Source of the DNA: Serripes groenlandicus
Lineage: Eukaryota > Mollusca > Bivalvia > Cardiida > Cardiidae
NCBI GenBank assembly: GCA_031761405.1
Contig: JASEVX010000011.1
Location: forward strand, 13,764,996-13,828,995
DNA length: 64,000 nt
Direction: 5' to 3'
Within the stretch, counting starts at the first letter, position 1. Every line of letters begins with the position of its first letter. The translations under genes were made by a program, and so were the position numbers. This document shows positions 54,100 through 64,000 of the stretch, one piece after another. Below the pieces are notes generated by a model. That model was not told the DNA's origin. It did not search any database and saw only the letters and a program-made list of their open reading frames with translations.

Positions 54100-54775
54100 G
54101 TATTTTGACATGTTTTCAGACGTGTATGTTAGGCGTGCATTTCAGACGTATATTTCAGACGTGTTTTTAGATGTGTATTTCAGACGTGTTTTTAGGCGTG
54201 CATTTCAGACGTATATTTCAGACGTGTTTTTAGACTTGTATTTCAGACGTATATTTCAGACGAGTTTTTTAGGCGTGTATTTCAGACGTATATTTCAGAC
54301 GTGTATTTCAGACGTATATTTTAGACGTATATTTCAGACGTATATTTTAGGCGTGTATTTCAGACGTATATTTCAGACGTGTTTTTAGACGTGTATTTCA
54401 GACGTATATTTCAGACGAGTTTTTTAAGGCGTGTATTTCAGACGTATATTTCAGACGTGTATTTCAGACGTATATTTTAGACGTATATTTCAGACGTATA
54501 TTTAAGGCGTGTATTTCAGACGTATATTTCAGACGTATGTTTTATGCGTTTTTTTCAGACGTTTATTTCAGACGTGTTTTTCAGACGTGTATTTCAGACG
54601 TATATGTCAGACGTGTATTTCAGACGTATATTTCAGACGTATATTTCAGACGTGTATTTCAGAGTTATATTTCAGACGTATATTTCAGACGTGTATTTCA
54701 GGCATATATTTCAGACGTATATTTCAGACATGTATTTCAGACGTATATTTCAGACGTATATTTTAGACGTGTATG
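54100..54775. repeat. 13-bp minisatellite
   Basis: About 50 units of TTCAGACGTATAT / TTCAGACGTGTAT. Because 13 is not a multiple of three, all three forward frames read the same FQTYISDVYFRRI-like peptide and stay open; this is an array artefact, not a gene. Confidence 0.93.
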
Positions 54776-54783
54776 TGTTTATA

Positions 54784-54968
54784 TCAACCATATCACGGCG
54801 GCCAGTTCACCTACCTATTTATCCTGACAAACCAATCAAAGTACACAGCAGTTTTTTCAAGGCTGCTTTTCCATAAAAGACTGTGAGCTTATTGTTTGAA
54901 GGCGACATTGCTTCTTATCAAATGTCGACAAGAAACTTGGCCGAGCTGGGGTTCGAACTCACAATCTT
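54784..54968 (-). mobile_element. Decayed SINE fragment, minus orientation
   Basis: Contains ATCACGGCGGCCAGTTCACC and GAGCTGGGGTTCGAACTCAC, the body and B-box parts of the main SINE; the head is missing. Confidence 0.65.
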
Positions 54969-55564
54969 GGTTAAATTAATTCCAGAGGAAAACGTACCTT
55001 CATGTGATAATATATAACGGAGGATCTATATTTGACTTGGTCCAGAAAGTTAACACTTTCCCTAATATAAGAAATGAAGAAAAAAAACAACTTAAAATGA
55101 AAATAAGATGATTGAAAAGAGCTCAAAACATTGTGGCACAAGGAGAAATTTGTCATTTTGTGGGCAGAGGCGTCAACAAGCGTCCGTATGTGGGAAAGGC
55201 GGTACTGAATAATGACCAAACCTACATCACGTCGAAATATGTCATTTCGGTACAAACAATATAACACCTAGTAAAATACTTATATAATCAGTTAATAACA
55301 TACGGCGTTAAAACACACTAAATAAGATTACACGAAGTCATGGGAAAACTGACCTTGTTATTCTCGTGTAAGAAGTGCTCAGTGCAATTGCATAAACACC
55401 TGTGTTTGCCTAGCAATTATTGTATATCTTCACTGCATTGAATGTGTGATATAATAAGTCAAACTTGACCTTTACTTGCAGGAAACGATTTAATATGAAT
55501 ATTACACTTTCTTTTATAGAAAATTTCTATATATTTTCAATGTCGTCTGCTGCAAATTTGCTGT

Positions 55565-55612
55565 ATGTGGGGGGATTTTGGGGGGGGCGGGGGGGGGGGG
55601 GGGGGGGGGGGG
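55565..55612. repeat. G-tract
   Basis: About 45 bases nearly all G, opening into the 232-bp repeat. Several runs of four or more G could form a G-quadruplex. Confidence 0.85.
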
Positions 55613-55614
55613 TT

Positions 55615-56313
55615 GAATATTTTGACCTTGTTTCATAGTGAAAATTGATAACAGTTTTGGGCCAACCCGGGGATGTGTGCAAATTGACGGGAACATCCTC
55701 GCGGAGTGATTTCTTTCTTACATTATATATGACCTCCCATTTTCTACGGATTATTTTAAAGCTGAAAGATAACTGTTCTCCCTGTAAAAATAAAGAAAGT
55801 GAGACAATTGACGGCTGAAACTTGCAGATTTACATAGAATTATTCTTTGAATATTTTGACCTTGTTTCATAGTGAAAATTGAGAACAGTTTTGGGCCAAC
55901 CCGGATGTGTACAAATTGACGGGAATATCCTCGCGGAGTGATTTCTTTCTTACATTATATATGACCTCCCATTTTCTATGGATTATTTTAAAGCTGAAAG
56001 ATAACTGTTCTCCCTGTAAAAATAAAGAAAGTGAGACAATTGACGGCTGAAACTTGCAGATTTACATAGAATTATTCTTTGAATATTTTGACCTTGTTTC
56101 ATAGTGAAAATTGAGAACAGTTTTGGGCCAACCCGGATGTGTACAAATTGACGGGAATATCCTCGCGGAGTGATTTCTTTCTTACATTATATATGACCTC
56201 CCATTTTCTATGGATTATTTTAAAGCTGAAAGATAACTGTTCTCCCTGTAAAAATAAAGAAAGTGAGACAATTGACGGCTGAAACTTGCAGATTTACATA
56301 GAATTATTCTTTG
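55615..56313. repeat. 232-bp triplication
   Basis: Three nearly identical units starting GAATATTTTGACCTTGTTTC at 55615, 55849 and 56081. Units two and three differ at hardly any position; unit one has a few changes. Confidence 0.93.
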
Positions 56314-56448
56314 ACCTATAAAACTGTTGAAAATGTCTCCAACGTCGACTTTTACAGGAACATTGATCAACATTGTGAAATCTAAATGCTTAATTTATCT
56401 GTTTCTGTTCTTATATAGTTATAAAGACAGCTTGATTCGTTTTATGCC

Positions 56449-56635
56449 CACAGGTGCCAGTCTCGTTTACAATCTAAAAATAGCATTTGACTATATATTG
56501 ACAATATATAGTCAAATGCTATTTTTAGATTTAGAGATTGGCACTTAAACATAGCATTTGACTATAATATAGTACTATATTGACAATATATAGTCAAATG
56601 GTACTTTTATATTTTAAACGAGACTGGCACCTGTG
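56449..56635. mobile_element. Palindromic MITE with inner perfect hairpin
   Basis: Perfect 21-bp outer inverted repeats (CAGGTGCCAGTCTCGTTTA core) at 56449-56469 and 56615-56635. Inside, 30-bp perfect arms at 56471-56500 and 56502-56531 with a one-base loop, and a second diverged copy of the inner arm pair up to 56600. Confidence 0.85.
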
Positions 56636-57059
56636 TTCATACCGACAGTGTACGTAAAGCGTGTTTTCTCATGGTGTAACCCAGTAAGTTCTTGGAATGC
56701 GTCGTTTATTACAATAAAGCGCCCTTATTTGACGTGTTTATTGACACATTTATATCGGAAGACGTTGTCCAATTTATTAGCGATAATAAACACGTTAGCT
56801 CATAGTGGCCGTCCGTTGATATCGTTAATGAACGGTGGTCAATATTGGGGACTTCTTCCGTATATTGTTAAATCTAACGTCTTTCATGTTCTTCTCAAAA
56901 AAAAAATCGATTCAAATTTGATGAATAGTATACGGACTTCCAAAACAATTTCTCAGTTTAATAGTTGATATTGGAATCCAGAAAATAGATATTATAGCTT
57001 TCTATTATAAGATTATAAGTTTAAAACTGTTAAAAAGTTGTCTTGAAATATTAGAATCA

Positions 57060-57640
57060 TTATTCTGGGATAAAATTAGAGTACTAATTTCACTTTCCAT
57101 TACCATTAGCATGTAAATATTGATCGTTTATACTTCATTTGTACTCGGTCGACATACCCGGTAAGCCCAATTTTGTACATTTTCATGACGTTCAATTGAC
57201 AGTTTTTCAACATTTACTGCCAAAACAGTCTTGAACTACTTATTTCTCGGATAAAATAAGAGTACTAATTTCATTGTGGTCGAGTGGTTAGCGTCGGGGA
57301 TTTCGAAACCGGGTGTCCCGGGTTCGATCCCCAGTCGCGGCATTACGGTCATGGTGGAGTGCCCCTGGGCAAGGCACATTTTCTAGCCTAGTACTGGTTT
57401 GTTTACCCAGGGATCATAAATAATTACATTTAATTGCGCGCTAAATGACCTTAGCTGTCGATGCACCATAAAACAATATACATTCATTCACTTTCCAGTA
57501 CCATAAACATCTAAATATTGATCGTTTATGCTTTGTTCTGGGTAGATATACCCGGTAAGCCGAATATTGTAAATTTTCATGACTTTCAATTATCAGTTTT
57601 TCAACATTTACTGCCAAAATAGTTTTGAACTACTTATTTC
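57060..57640. repeat. Direct repeat pair, second copy split by a SINE
   Basis: GAGTACTAATTTCACTTTCC (57080) through TGCCAAAACAGTCTTGAACT recurs from 57261 to 57640, interrupted by the SINE at 57274-57486. Confidence 0.85.
57274..57486 (+). mobile_element. tRNA-derived SINE of a different family
   Basis: Starts with a tRNA-like head (GTGGTCGAGTGGTTAGCGTC and GGTTCGATCCCCAGTCGCGG), then a body with CCCTGGGCAAGGCACATTTT and a CATTCATTCA tail. It splits the second copy of a direct repeat; the first copy gives the empty site. Confidence 0.82.
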
Positions 57641-57737
57641 TTATAATTACTTTGTTGTCACTATAAGCAATATTTGCAGAAGTTTCAACATTTCAAAATT
57701 TTGATCAACGGCATCTGGAGGTTGACTGCTGCTCAAA

Positions 57738-58037
57738 CCGAGCCCCGGTAGCTCAGTCGGTAGCGACGCGGGCTGTCAATCCAAGGGTTGTGAGTTCGAA
57801 TTCCGGCTCGGCCAACTTTCTTTCCGACGATTGACAAAAGCCATGCGTCATTCGTCTTCCACCAATGGACTAAGTCTATGTGGAAAAGCAGCCAGTTGCT
57901 TGGGAAGATTGTTCTGTGGAGTACTGGTGTGAGAAAACAGGAAATGCATGAGTAGGTGAACTGGCCGCCGTGATATAACTGAGAAATTGTTAAAAACGGC
58001 GTTAAACACCAATCAATCAATCAATCAAACAACTACC
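57738..58037 (+). mobile_element. Full-length tRNA-headed SINE
   Basis: Complete copy with head and CAATCAATCAATCAA tail; probable 10-bp duplication GCTGCTCAAA at 57728-57737 and 58038-58047. Confidence 0.9.
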
Positions 58038-58156
58038 GCTGCTCAAAATTATACGAACTGAATTTTTCTTAAGTTTAAATGAAATATAACATTTGTTACC
58101 TGGAATGTACCTAATTTATACTGACATTTCAAAATTAAATTATACAGCATTGATAT

Positions 58157-58406
58157 GAGCTGTCCCACGACAAAAACAACATTGCGTAAAGTATCGACCC
58201 GGATCAGCATGTCGCGCAGGCTAACCCGGAAAGACACTTTTCACCTCCTGTAGATTTTCTGTTTCAGGAATCATTACTTTATACCTCTATCCCACTGAGA
58301 CTGAACGTGTCGGCTCAGATTAGCCTGCGCGGACTACGCAGGCTGATCTGGGCCGATACATTACGCAGAGTCCATAATTATAGATTTCTCGTGGGACGGC
58401 TCATAT
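58157..58406. mobile_element. MITE C
   Basis: GAGCTGTCCCACGACAAAAA start, TTTCTCGTGGGACGGCTCAT end; stem GCCTGCGCGGACTACGCAGG. Confidence 0.83.
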
Positions 58407-58524
58407 GTTGGTAACATGTAAGGTACCAATAAAAGTTCGCAAATGAAAATGTTTGCTAATTGATATAAATACTAAATTAATGCATTATGCAGATATTATC
58501 TATGCATCCTGACTTATGTGACTT

Positions 58525-58710
58525 AACCCTTCCTGCATAACCACACATTTGCGGCAGACTGAAAATACGGATTGTGAAAAGAGTTGAAAACATTGTGACA
58601 AATGGAGAAATTACTCATTATGAGCAATTTGCTCCTTTTTGTCACAAGCTTTTTAAAAAGACGTCTGCTGTAGATGCGTCATAAAGTGTCTTTATGTGGG
58701 ACAGAGTTAA
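58525..58710. mobile_element. MITE A, diverged
   Basis: TTAACCCTTCCTGCATAACC start, TATGTGGGACAGAGTTAATG end, hairpin GAAATTACTCATTATGAGC. Confidence 0.7.
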
Positions 58711-58719
58711 TGTTAGATT

Positions 58720-58982
58720 TGAGCCGTTCCACGTGAAAACCAACATTATGGCCTCTGCGTAATATATCAAACCAGATCAGCCTGCGCAGTCCGCGCAGAC
58801 TAATCCGGACCGACACATTCCGTCTGGGGGATATAGAGGTATAGAGTAATGATTCCTGAAACAGAAAATCTAAAGGAGGCGAAAATTGTCTGTCCGGGTT
58901 AGCCTGCTCGACATGCTTAGGCTGGTCCGGGTCGATGCTTTACGCAGAGTCCACAATGTTGGTTTTCTCGTGGAACGGCTAA
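58720..58982. mobile_element. MITE C
   Basis: GAGCCGTTCCACGTGAAAAC start, GTTTTCTCGTGGAACGGCTA end, inverted orientation relative to 58157. Confidence 0.85.
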
Positions 58983-59039
58983 TGCCGTGGTCCACATGGA
59001 AGATTGTGCTAACCCAAATATGTAATCTCTAAAACCCTC

Positions 59040-59215
59040 TTTCCCATATACACTGAAGAATCTACAGCAGACGACTTTGACAATATCAAGGCAAACATAT
59101 GAAAAATCTAAATAAATGAATGTACTAACTGATTACAGATAAAAGAATTGTGACAAATGAGGAACTTTCTCAATATGATCAATTTCTCCATTTGCCACAA
59201 TGTTTTCTTAAGGGT
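59040..59215. repeat. Degenerate MITE A
   Basis: CTTTCCCATATACACTGAAG start, GCCACAATGTTTTCTTAAGG end. Confidence 0.6.
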
Positions 59216-59514
59216 TAAATTAAAATAAAGTCGTTATTCTTATAAATCCGTGCACGACTTATCCAGGATCGTCTCAGTGTTGTAGTGGCAGAGTGCTCGC
59301 ATGGTGTGCGGGAAGTCGTAGTCTCGATCCCACGCCTTTCCCACTTGCAGACGTAATGGAACGCATCTGAAGCAGACGACGACGTTCATGATGAGCAATT
59401 TTAGCATTTTGCCTCAATAATTACTCTTTCATTTAAAGCTATTTTCCATATCATTCCGTAAATGTTTTTCAAAGTCGTTCTGTTGCAGATGTATTGTACA
59501 TGTATTTTATTTAA

Positions 59515-59736
59515 CCCTTTCCCTCATATAGACGTTTTCTGATGCCTCTGCAGCAGACGGATTTTTGAAAACATAGTGACAAAAGAAGAAATTGCTCAAA
59601 ACGAGCAATTTCTCCTTTTGCCTCAATGTTTTCCACTTTTAGTCATAGGTTATCCATTCAATTATAGAGATTTTCTAATTATTGACCAAATATGTTCAAA
59701 GTCGTCTTCTGCAGAATTGTCGTATGAGGGAAAGGG
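59515..59736. mobile_element. MITE A, TTAA-flanked
   Basis: 222 bp, TTAA at 59511-59514 and 59737-59740, usual GCTC/GAGC stem. Confidence 0.9.
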
Positions 59737-59849
59737 TTAACAAGGGACCGTGGCCTTGACATTTTCCCACAAAGCATCTGATTGAATCTCATGTAAACGA
59801 ATATTTAATATAATAGGGTACCGTAACAACAGGGCTGTAGCGATTCGAA

Positions 59850-60478
59850 TAACCCTTTCCCATGGCCATACAGACGCTTTCTGACGCCTCTGCAGCATCC
59901 GACTTTTAAAAACATTGTGGCTAATGAAGAAATTGCTCATACTGGGAAAATTCTCCTTTTACCAGAATGATTTCAACTATATTCAATAAGTGTTATTTCA
60001 TTTATAGAGAGTTTCCATATGTTTTGACTCAATGTTTTCAAAATCGTCGGCTGCTGATTTCTGTTGTATGTGGGAAATGGATAAAGGTCCGCTTTACATA
60101 ATAAATCAACTGGGAAATAATCATGCGTATATCAATCAACTATGATAAAAGGTCGATAACGCACCAATTCTCGGGATACCCTACCCACGGGAATTCGTAA
60201 GGCATATAGTCCCAGTCCTGATATGTGTGTGGGAAAGGGTTATTATTTTCGCTTCACATAAATACGCTGACGCCTCTGCAGCAGACGACGTTTGAAAACA
60301 TTGTGAAAAGGGGAGAAAATGCTCATAATGAGCAATTTCTCCTTTTACCTCAATGTTTTCCACCTTTTTCAGTAATTATATTTTCATTTAGAAAGATTTT
60401 CCATAGCTTTTTGAGTAGATATTTTCTAAGCTGTCTGCTGCAGATTCGTTGTATGTGGGAAAAGGGTAAATAACAGCT
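59850..60478. repeat. Two diverged MITE A copies
   Basis: 59851-60083 and 60228-60470; both keep CTGACGCCTCTGCAGCA and the GTATGTGGGAAA end. Confidence 0.72.
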
Positions 60479-60639
60479 GGTTCAATATTCTTGGAGGTTT
60501 TCACGACAAGAGAACTCGGACGTTCTGTGGACGAACGGACGTACGGACCCGAATGAATCCCATCCCGTTGACTATTCCCGCATTTTAACGAGGAAGTGTT
60601 TAATTTAAACTTATTTATTTTACATCGATTGCGAAGCAA

Positions 60640-60815
60640 GCTTTCAGCTTATATTAATCACGCTCGATGTCTGCTTCCTGGAGACTTAACCAGTACTCGC
60701 GCCGTTTGTGTGGAAAAATCCCTAAGTCAGGACCCGCTCATCACGGGACTCGAGCCAGGGACATTTGATACGAGAGGCCGACGCTCTACCTCTGCACCAA
60801 TGTCTTCCACTGTGT
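60640..60815 (-). mobile_element. tRNA-headed SINE, third type, minus orientation
   Basis: The reverse strand carries GAGGTAGAGCGTCGGCCTCT and ends in AGCTGAAAGCTTGCTTCGCA, matching the copy at 17455-17650. Confidence 0.65.
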
Positions 60816-60932
60816 TTGTTTGTAAGATAGGAAAAGCACAGCTAAAGATAAGGTGTACAGTATTATTTTAATATTACAAAATTCTTATTTGACAGTCAAA
60901 CCATAATTATGTTTTGTGAGCTCTTAAAAATG

Positions 60933-62155
60933 ATCTGTCGTACCAACACAACACAATAAGATTTGGTTGAGTCATACCAGAGATATTGGTTGGAAAAAGA
61001 CCAGTTTATTCTTCCTTATCTAGTCCTGTCGTACCAACACAATAAGATTTGGTTGAGTCATACCAGAGATATTGGTTGGTAAAAGACCAGTTTATTCTTC
61101 CTTATCTAGTCCTGTCGTACCAACACAATAAGATTCGGTTGAGTCATACCAGAGATATTGGTTGGTAAAAGACCAGTTTATTCTTCCTTATCTAGTCCTG
61201 TCGTACCAACACAATAATATTTGGTTGAGTCATACCAGAGATATTTGTTGGAAAAAGACCAGTTTATTCTTCCTTATCTAGTCCTGTCGTACCAACACAA
61301 TAAGATTTGGTTGAGTCATACCAGAGATATTGGTTGAAAAAAGACCAGTTTATTCTTCCTTATCTAGTCCTGTCGTACCAACACAATAAGATTTGGTTGA
61401 GTCATACCAGAGATATTGTTTGGAAAAATACCAGTTTATTCTTCCTTATCTAGTCCTGTCGTACCAACACAATAAGATTTGGTTGAGTCATACCAGAGAT
61501 ATTGGTTGGAAAAAGACCAGTTTATTCTTCCTTATCTAGTCCTGTCGTACCAACACAATAAGATTTGGTTGAGTCATACCAGAGATATTTGTTGGAAAAA
61601 GATCAGTTTATTCTTCCTTATCTAGTCCTGTCGTACCAACACAACACAATAATATTTGGTTGAGTCATACCAGAGATATTGGTTGGAAAAAGACCAGTTT
61701 ATTCTTCCTTATCTAGTCCTGTCGTACCAACACAATAATATTTGGTTGAGTCATACCAGAGATATTTGTTGGACAAAGACCAGTTTATTCTTCCTTATCT
61801 AGTCCTGTCGTACCAACACAATAATATTTGGTTGAGTCATACCAGAGATATTGGTTGGACAAAGACCAGTTTATTCTTCCTTATCTAGTCCCGTCGTACC
61901 AACACAATAAGATTTGGTTGAGTCATACCAGAGATATTGGTTGGACAAAGACCAGTTTATTCTTCCTTATCTAGTCCTGTCGTACCAACACAATAAGATT
62001 TGGTTGAGTCATACCAGAGATATTTGTTGGAAAAAGACCAGTTTATTCTTCCTTATCTAGCTAGTCCTGTCGTACCAACACAATAAGATTTGGTTGAGTC
62101 ATACCAGAGATATTTGTTGGAAAAAGACCAGTTTATTCTTCCTTATCTAGTCCGC
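60933..62155. repeat. 86-bp satellite derived from MITE B, 14 units
   Basis: Unit GTCGTACCAACACAATAAGA … GAGTCATACCAGAGATATTG … CCAGTTTATTCTTCCTTATC then TAGTCCT. The whole unit matches one arm of MITE B (compare 51290-51335 plus 51566-51590). Spacing is 86 bp between 61028, 61114 and 61200. Confidence 0.92.
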
Positions 62156-62404
62156 TGAATATCATCCTATCCATCCTGATAGAATGTTTATTGAAATAGC
62201 GGATGCCTGTGTCTTTACTACGAACTAATTGTACTAATCAATACATTTCGACAGACTTTCGTACGAGATTACATATTATCAACTGAATAATTACGAAACT
62301 ATTGAATTTAATTTACATGATTTAACAAGCAAATGATGGATTTGTTAACCCTCCATTTCCAGCTATCTAGACTGGAAAATCTTTCTTTGAAGATAGGGCA
62401 AAAT

Positions 62405-62765
62405 TGAGGCTAATCCGGGAGGACACATTCCGTCTTAGGGGGATAGAGGTATAGAGTAATGATTCCTGAAACAGAAAATCCACAAGAGGCGAATAGTTTC
62501 TCTCCGGGTTAGCCTGCATACGCAGGCTGATCCGGATCGATCCTTTACGAAACGAGTCCACAACGTTGGATTTCTCGCAGGACGGCTCAAAAACACTTCT
62601 CGCCTCCTATGGATTTTCTGTTTCAGGAATCATTACTCTATACCTCTATTTGTTCTGAGACGGAATGTGTCGGCCCGGTTTAGCCTGCGCGGACTGCGCA
62701 GGCTGATTTGGGTCGATACATTACGCATAGACCATAATGTTGGTTTTCACGTGGAACGGCTCATG
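62405..62765. mobile_element. Two partial MITE C copies back to back
   Basis: 62405-62590 ends in TCTCGCAGGACGGCTC; 62591-62765 repeats the CCTCCTATGGATTTTCTG part and ends GTTTTCACGTGGAACGGCTC. Confidence 0.78.
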
Positions 62766-62907
62766 TATATAAAATACAAGGTTAAAACTATTAAAACAGA
62801 GGATATGTTTGGTAAGCATTATCAAATATAATGCATTCCTTTTGGCTCAATGGCACATTACTAGCTGCTGTCTTCATCGGAATAATACTAACATTGATCA
62901 ATTCATT

Positions 62908-63178
62908 TGGTTTAATGCCGTTTTAAACAATTATTCAGTCATATCACGTTGGCCAGTTCACATATCCTTGTGTTGTCTGGCTTTTTTCACACTAGTACTC
63001 CGCGCAACAGTCTTTCCAAGCAACTGGCTTCGGCTGCTTTTCCACATATAGCAAATCGGTGGAAAACGAATGACTTTTGTCAAACGGCGGAAAGAGTGTA
63101 GGTCGAGCTTGGGTTCGAAGTCACGACCCCATGATTGACAGACTGCGTCGTTACCGACTGAACTACCGGGTCTGGATC
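62908..63178 (-). mobile_element. SINE, minus orientation, diverged
   Basis: Head (GTAGTTCAGTCGGTAACGAC on the reverse strand) and 3' body recognisable; several small deletions. Confidence 0.8.
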
Positions 63179-63417
63179 GACCAGGAGATGAACAAGAATA
63201 GAAATTTATGTCGGTACAAATGGGAGTCAATGAAAATTGCTGCATAGGCACTTTAATTGACCTTGGTTTATTTCTCAATCTGTCGAGCGTTGGAAAGCAG
63301 AACAGAATAGAACATCATTTTATTTGCTTTATACATATGTACTACAACAACCTTTAGCAATTACACATTAGAGTTACAGCGAAGAACCAAAGTTTATTTT
63401 AACATACATTAAAAAAA

Positions 63418-63618
63418 AGACACCTCTGCAGCAGACGACTTTTGAAAACATTGTGGCAAAATGAAAATTCCTCATAATGAGCAAATTTAACTGTTGCAAC
63501 AATGTTTTCAACTCTTTTTAATATTGATACTCTAACTTTTAGAAAATTTCTATGTTTTGCCCAGAACTTTTCAAATTCTTCCGCTGCAAAATGTGTAGTA
63601 AGTTGAAAAGGGTTTAAA
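63418..63618. repeat. Degenerate MITE A
   Basis: GCCCTCTGC-like start is lost; CACCTCTGCAGCAGACGACT, ACATTGTGGCAAAATGA and an end GAAAAGGGTTTAAA remain. Confidence 0.62.
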
Positions 63619-63619
63619 T

Positions 63620-64000
63620 AACCGCTGCATCGGGAATTACAATAACCCGGACCATGCCGACTATAAATGGTACACACGGTATATACCCGTATATTACGGT
63701 AACTCACATGGACACCGATTAACTGGGGCTACACTTCCATATTTCGTCTGGCGACGCATCTAAGTCTACGCAGCTACGTTACCTTGGACGACGAAGGCTC
63801 TGGTGAGAGCGTGAAAAATACACATGATCGTCTAGGCTGTGTCACGATTCACTGTTCACAGAGTAGAAATCAATTCTTTTTACTTGCCATGTCCTACTTG
63901 TCAATTATGTTAAGCAATGATATATTTGCATACCGAATTACTACTCTTCTCTGTTGAACATGTGTCTACTCTCCAGAAAAAGAGATTAAATCTAGTAATA
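63620..64000. other. Window end, no gene seen
   Basis: Single-copy looking sequence with CTATAAATGG near 63661. It could be the edge of a gene outside the window, but no exon is supported. Confidence 0.3.

Noticed and set aside
54098..54876. Several overlapping open frames of repetitive FQT/SDVYFRR peptides
   Set aside because: All are readings of one 13-bp minisatellite in different frames.
56327..56968. Possible coding region with 73- and 111-residue frames
   Set aside because: No recognisable domain or splice structure, and the first frame overlaps a palindromic MITE.

Overview
The window is animal genomic DNA with spliced genes, long repeat-filled introns, tRNA-headed SINEs and many palindromic MITEs. 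The repeat types (SINEs ending in AATC-type tails, TTAA-flanked palindromes, repeats opening with AGCTCGACTATTCGAAG-like sequence) suggest a mollusc, most likely a bivalve. That placement is inference from repeat style; the two gene families themselves are widespread in metazoans.

Two protein-coding genes can be assembled exon by exon, with every junction in phase. (1) An LRRC34-like leucine-rich-repeat gene on the + strand: nine coding exons from 5622 to 24335, 430 residues, complete from ATG to TAG. (2) A UPF0488/C8orf33-like gene on the - strand: five coding exons from 34486 down to 27681, 232 residues, complete, with a GC-AG first intron and an AATAAA that overlaps its stop codon. The genes converge tail to tail with about 3.3 kb between them. 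Nothing in the sequence links their functions.

Layout. 1-5.5 kb: SINE heads, MITEs, a hAT-like element nested in a SINE (3.1-4.85 kb) and a decayed Tc1/mariner transposase (5.17-5.49 kb). 5.6-24.4 kb: LRRC34-like gene whose introns are packed with MITE families A and B. 24.4-27.7 kb: intergenic repeats. 27.7-34.5 kb: C8orf33-like gene, also full of MITE A, with a reverse-transcriptase relic just upstream of its exon 2. 34.5-64 kb: no gene I can support; SINEs, MITEs and tandem arrays, including a 104-bp satellite (47.0-49.3 kb), a 13-bp minisatellite (54.1-54.8 kb), a 232-bp triplication (55.6-56.3 kb) and an 86-bp satellite (60.9-62.2 kb) built from one arm of MITE B.

The most interesting signal is in the repeats. 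Family A is a TTAA-flanked, CCCTTTCC-ended palindromic MITE (piggyBac-like by its ends) present in roughly fifty or more full or partial copies. A central hairpin shows compensatory base changes in four copies that all lie between 26.9 and 32.4 kb. One of those copies sits in a ~420-bp composite (A inside a B-related element) whose inverted twin 19 kb away carries the other hairpin version. Other insertions are nested in readable order: SINE in A, hAT in SINE, A in B.
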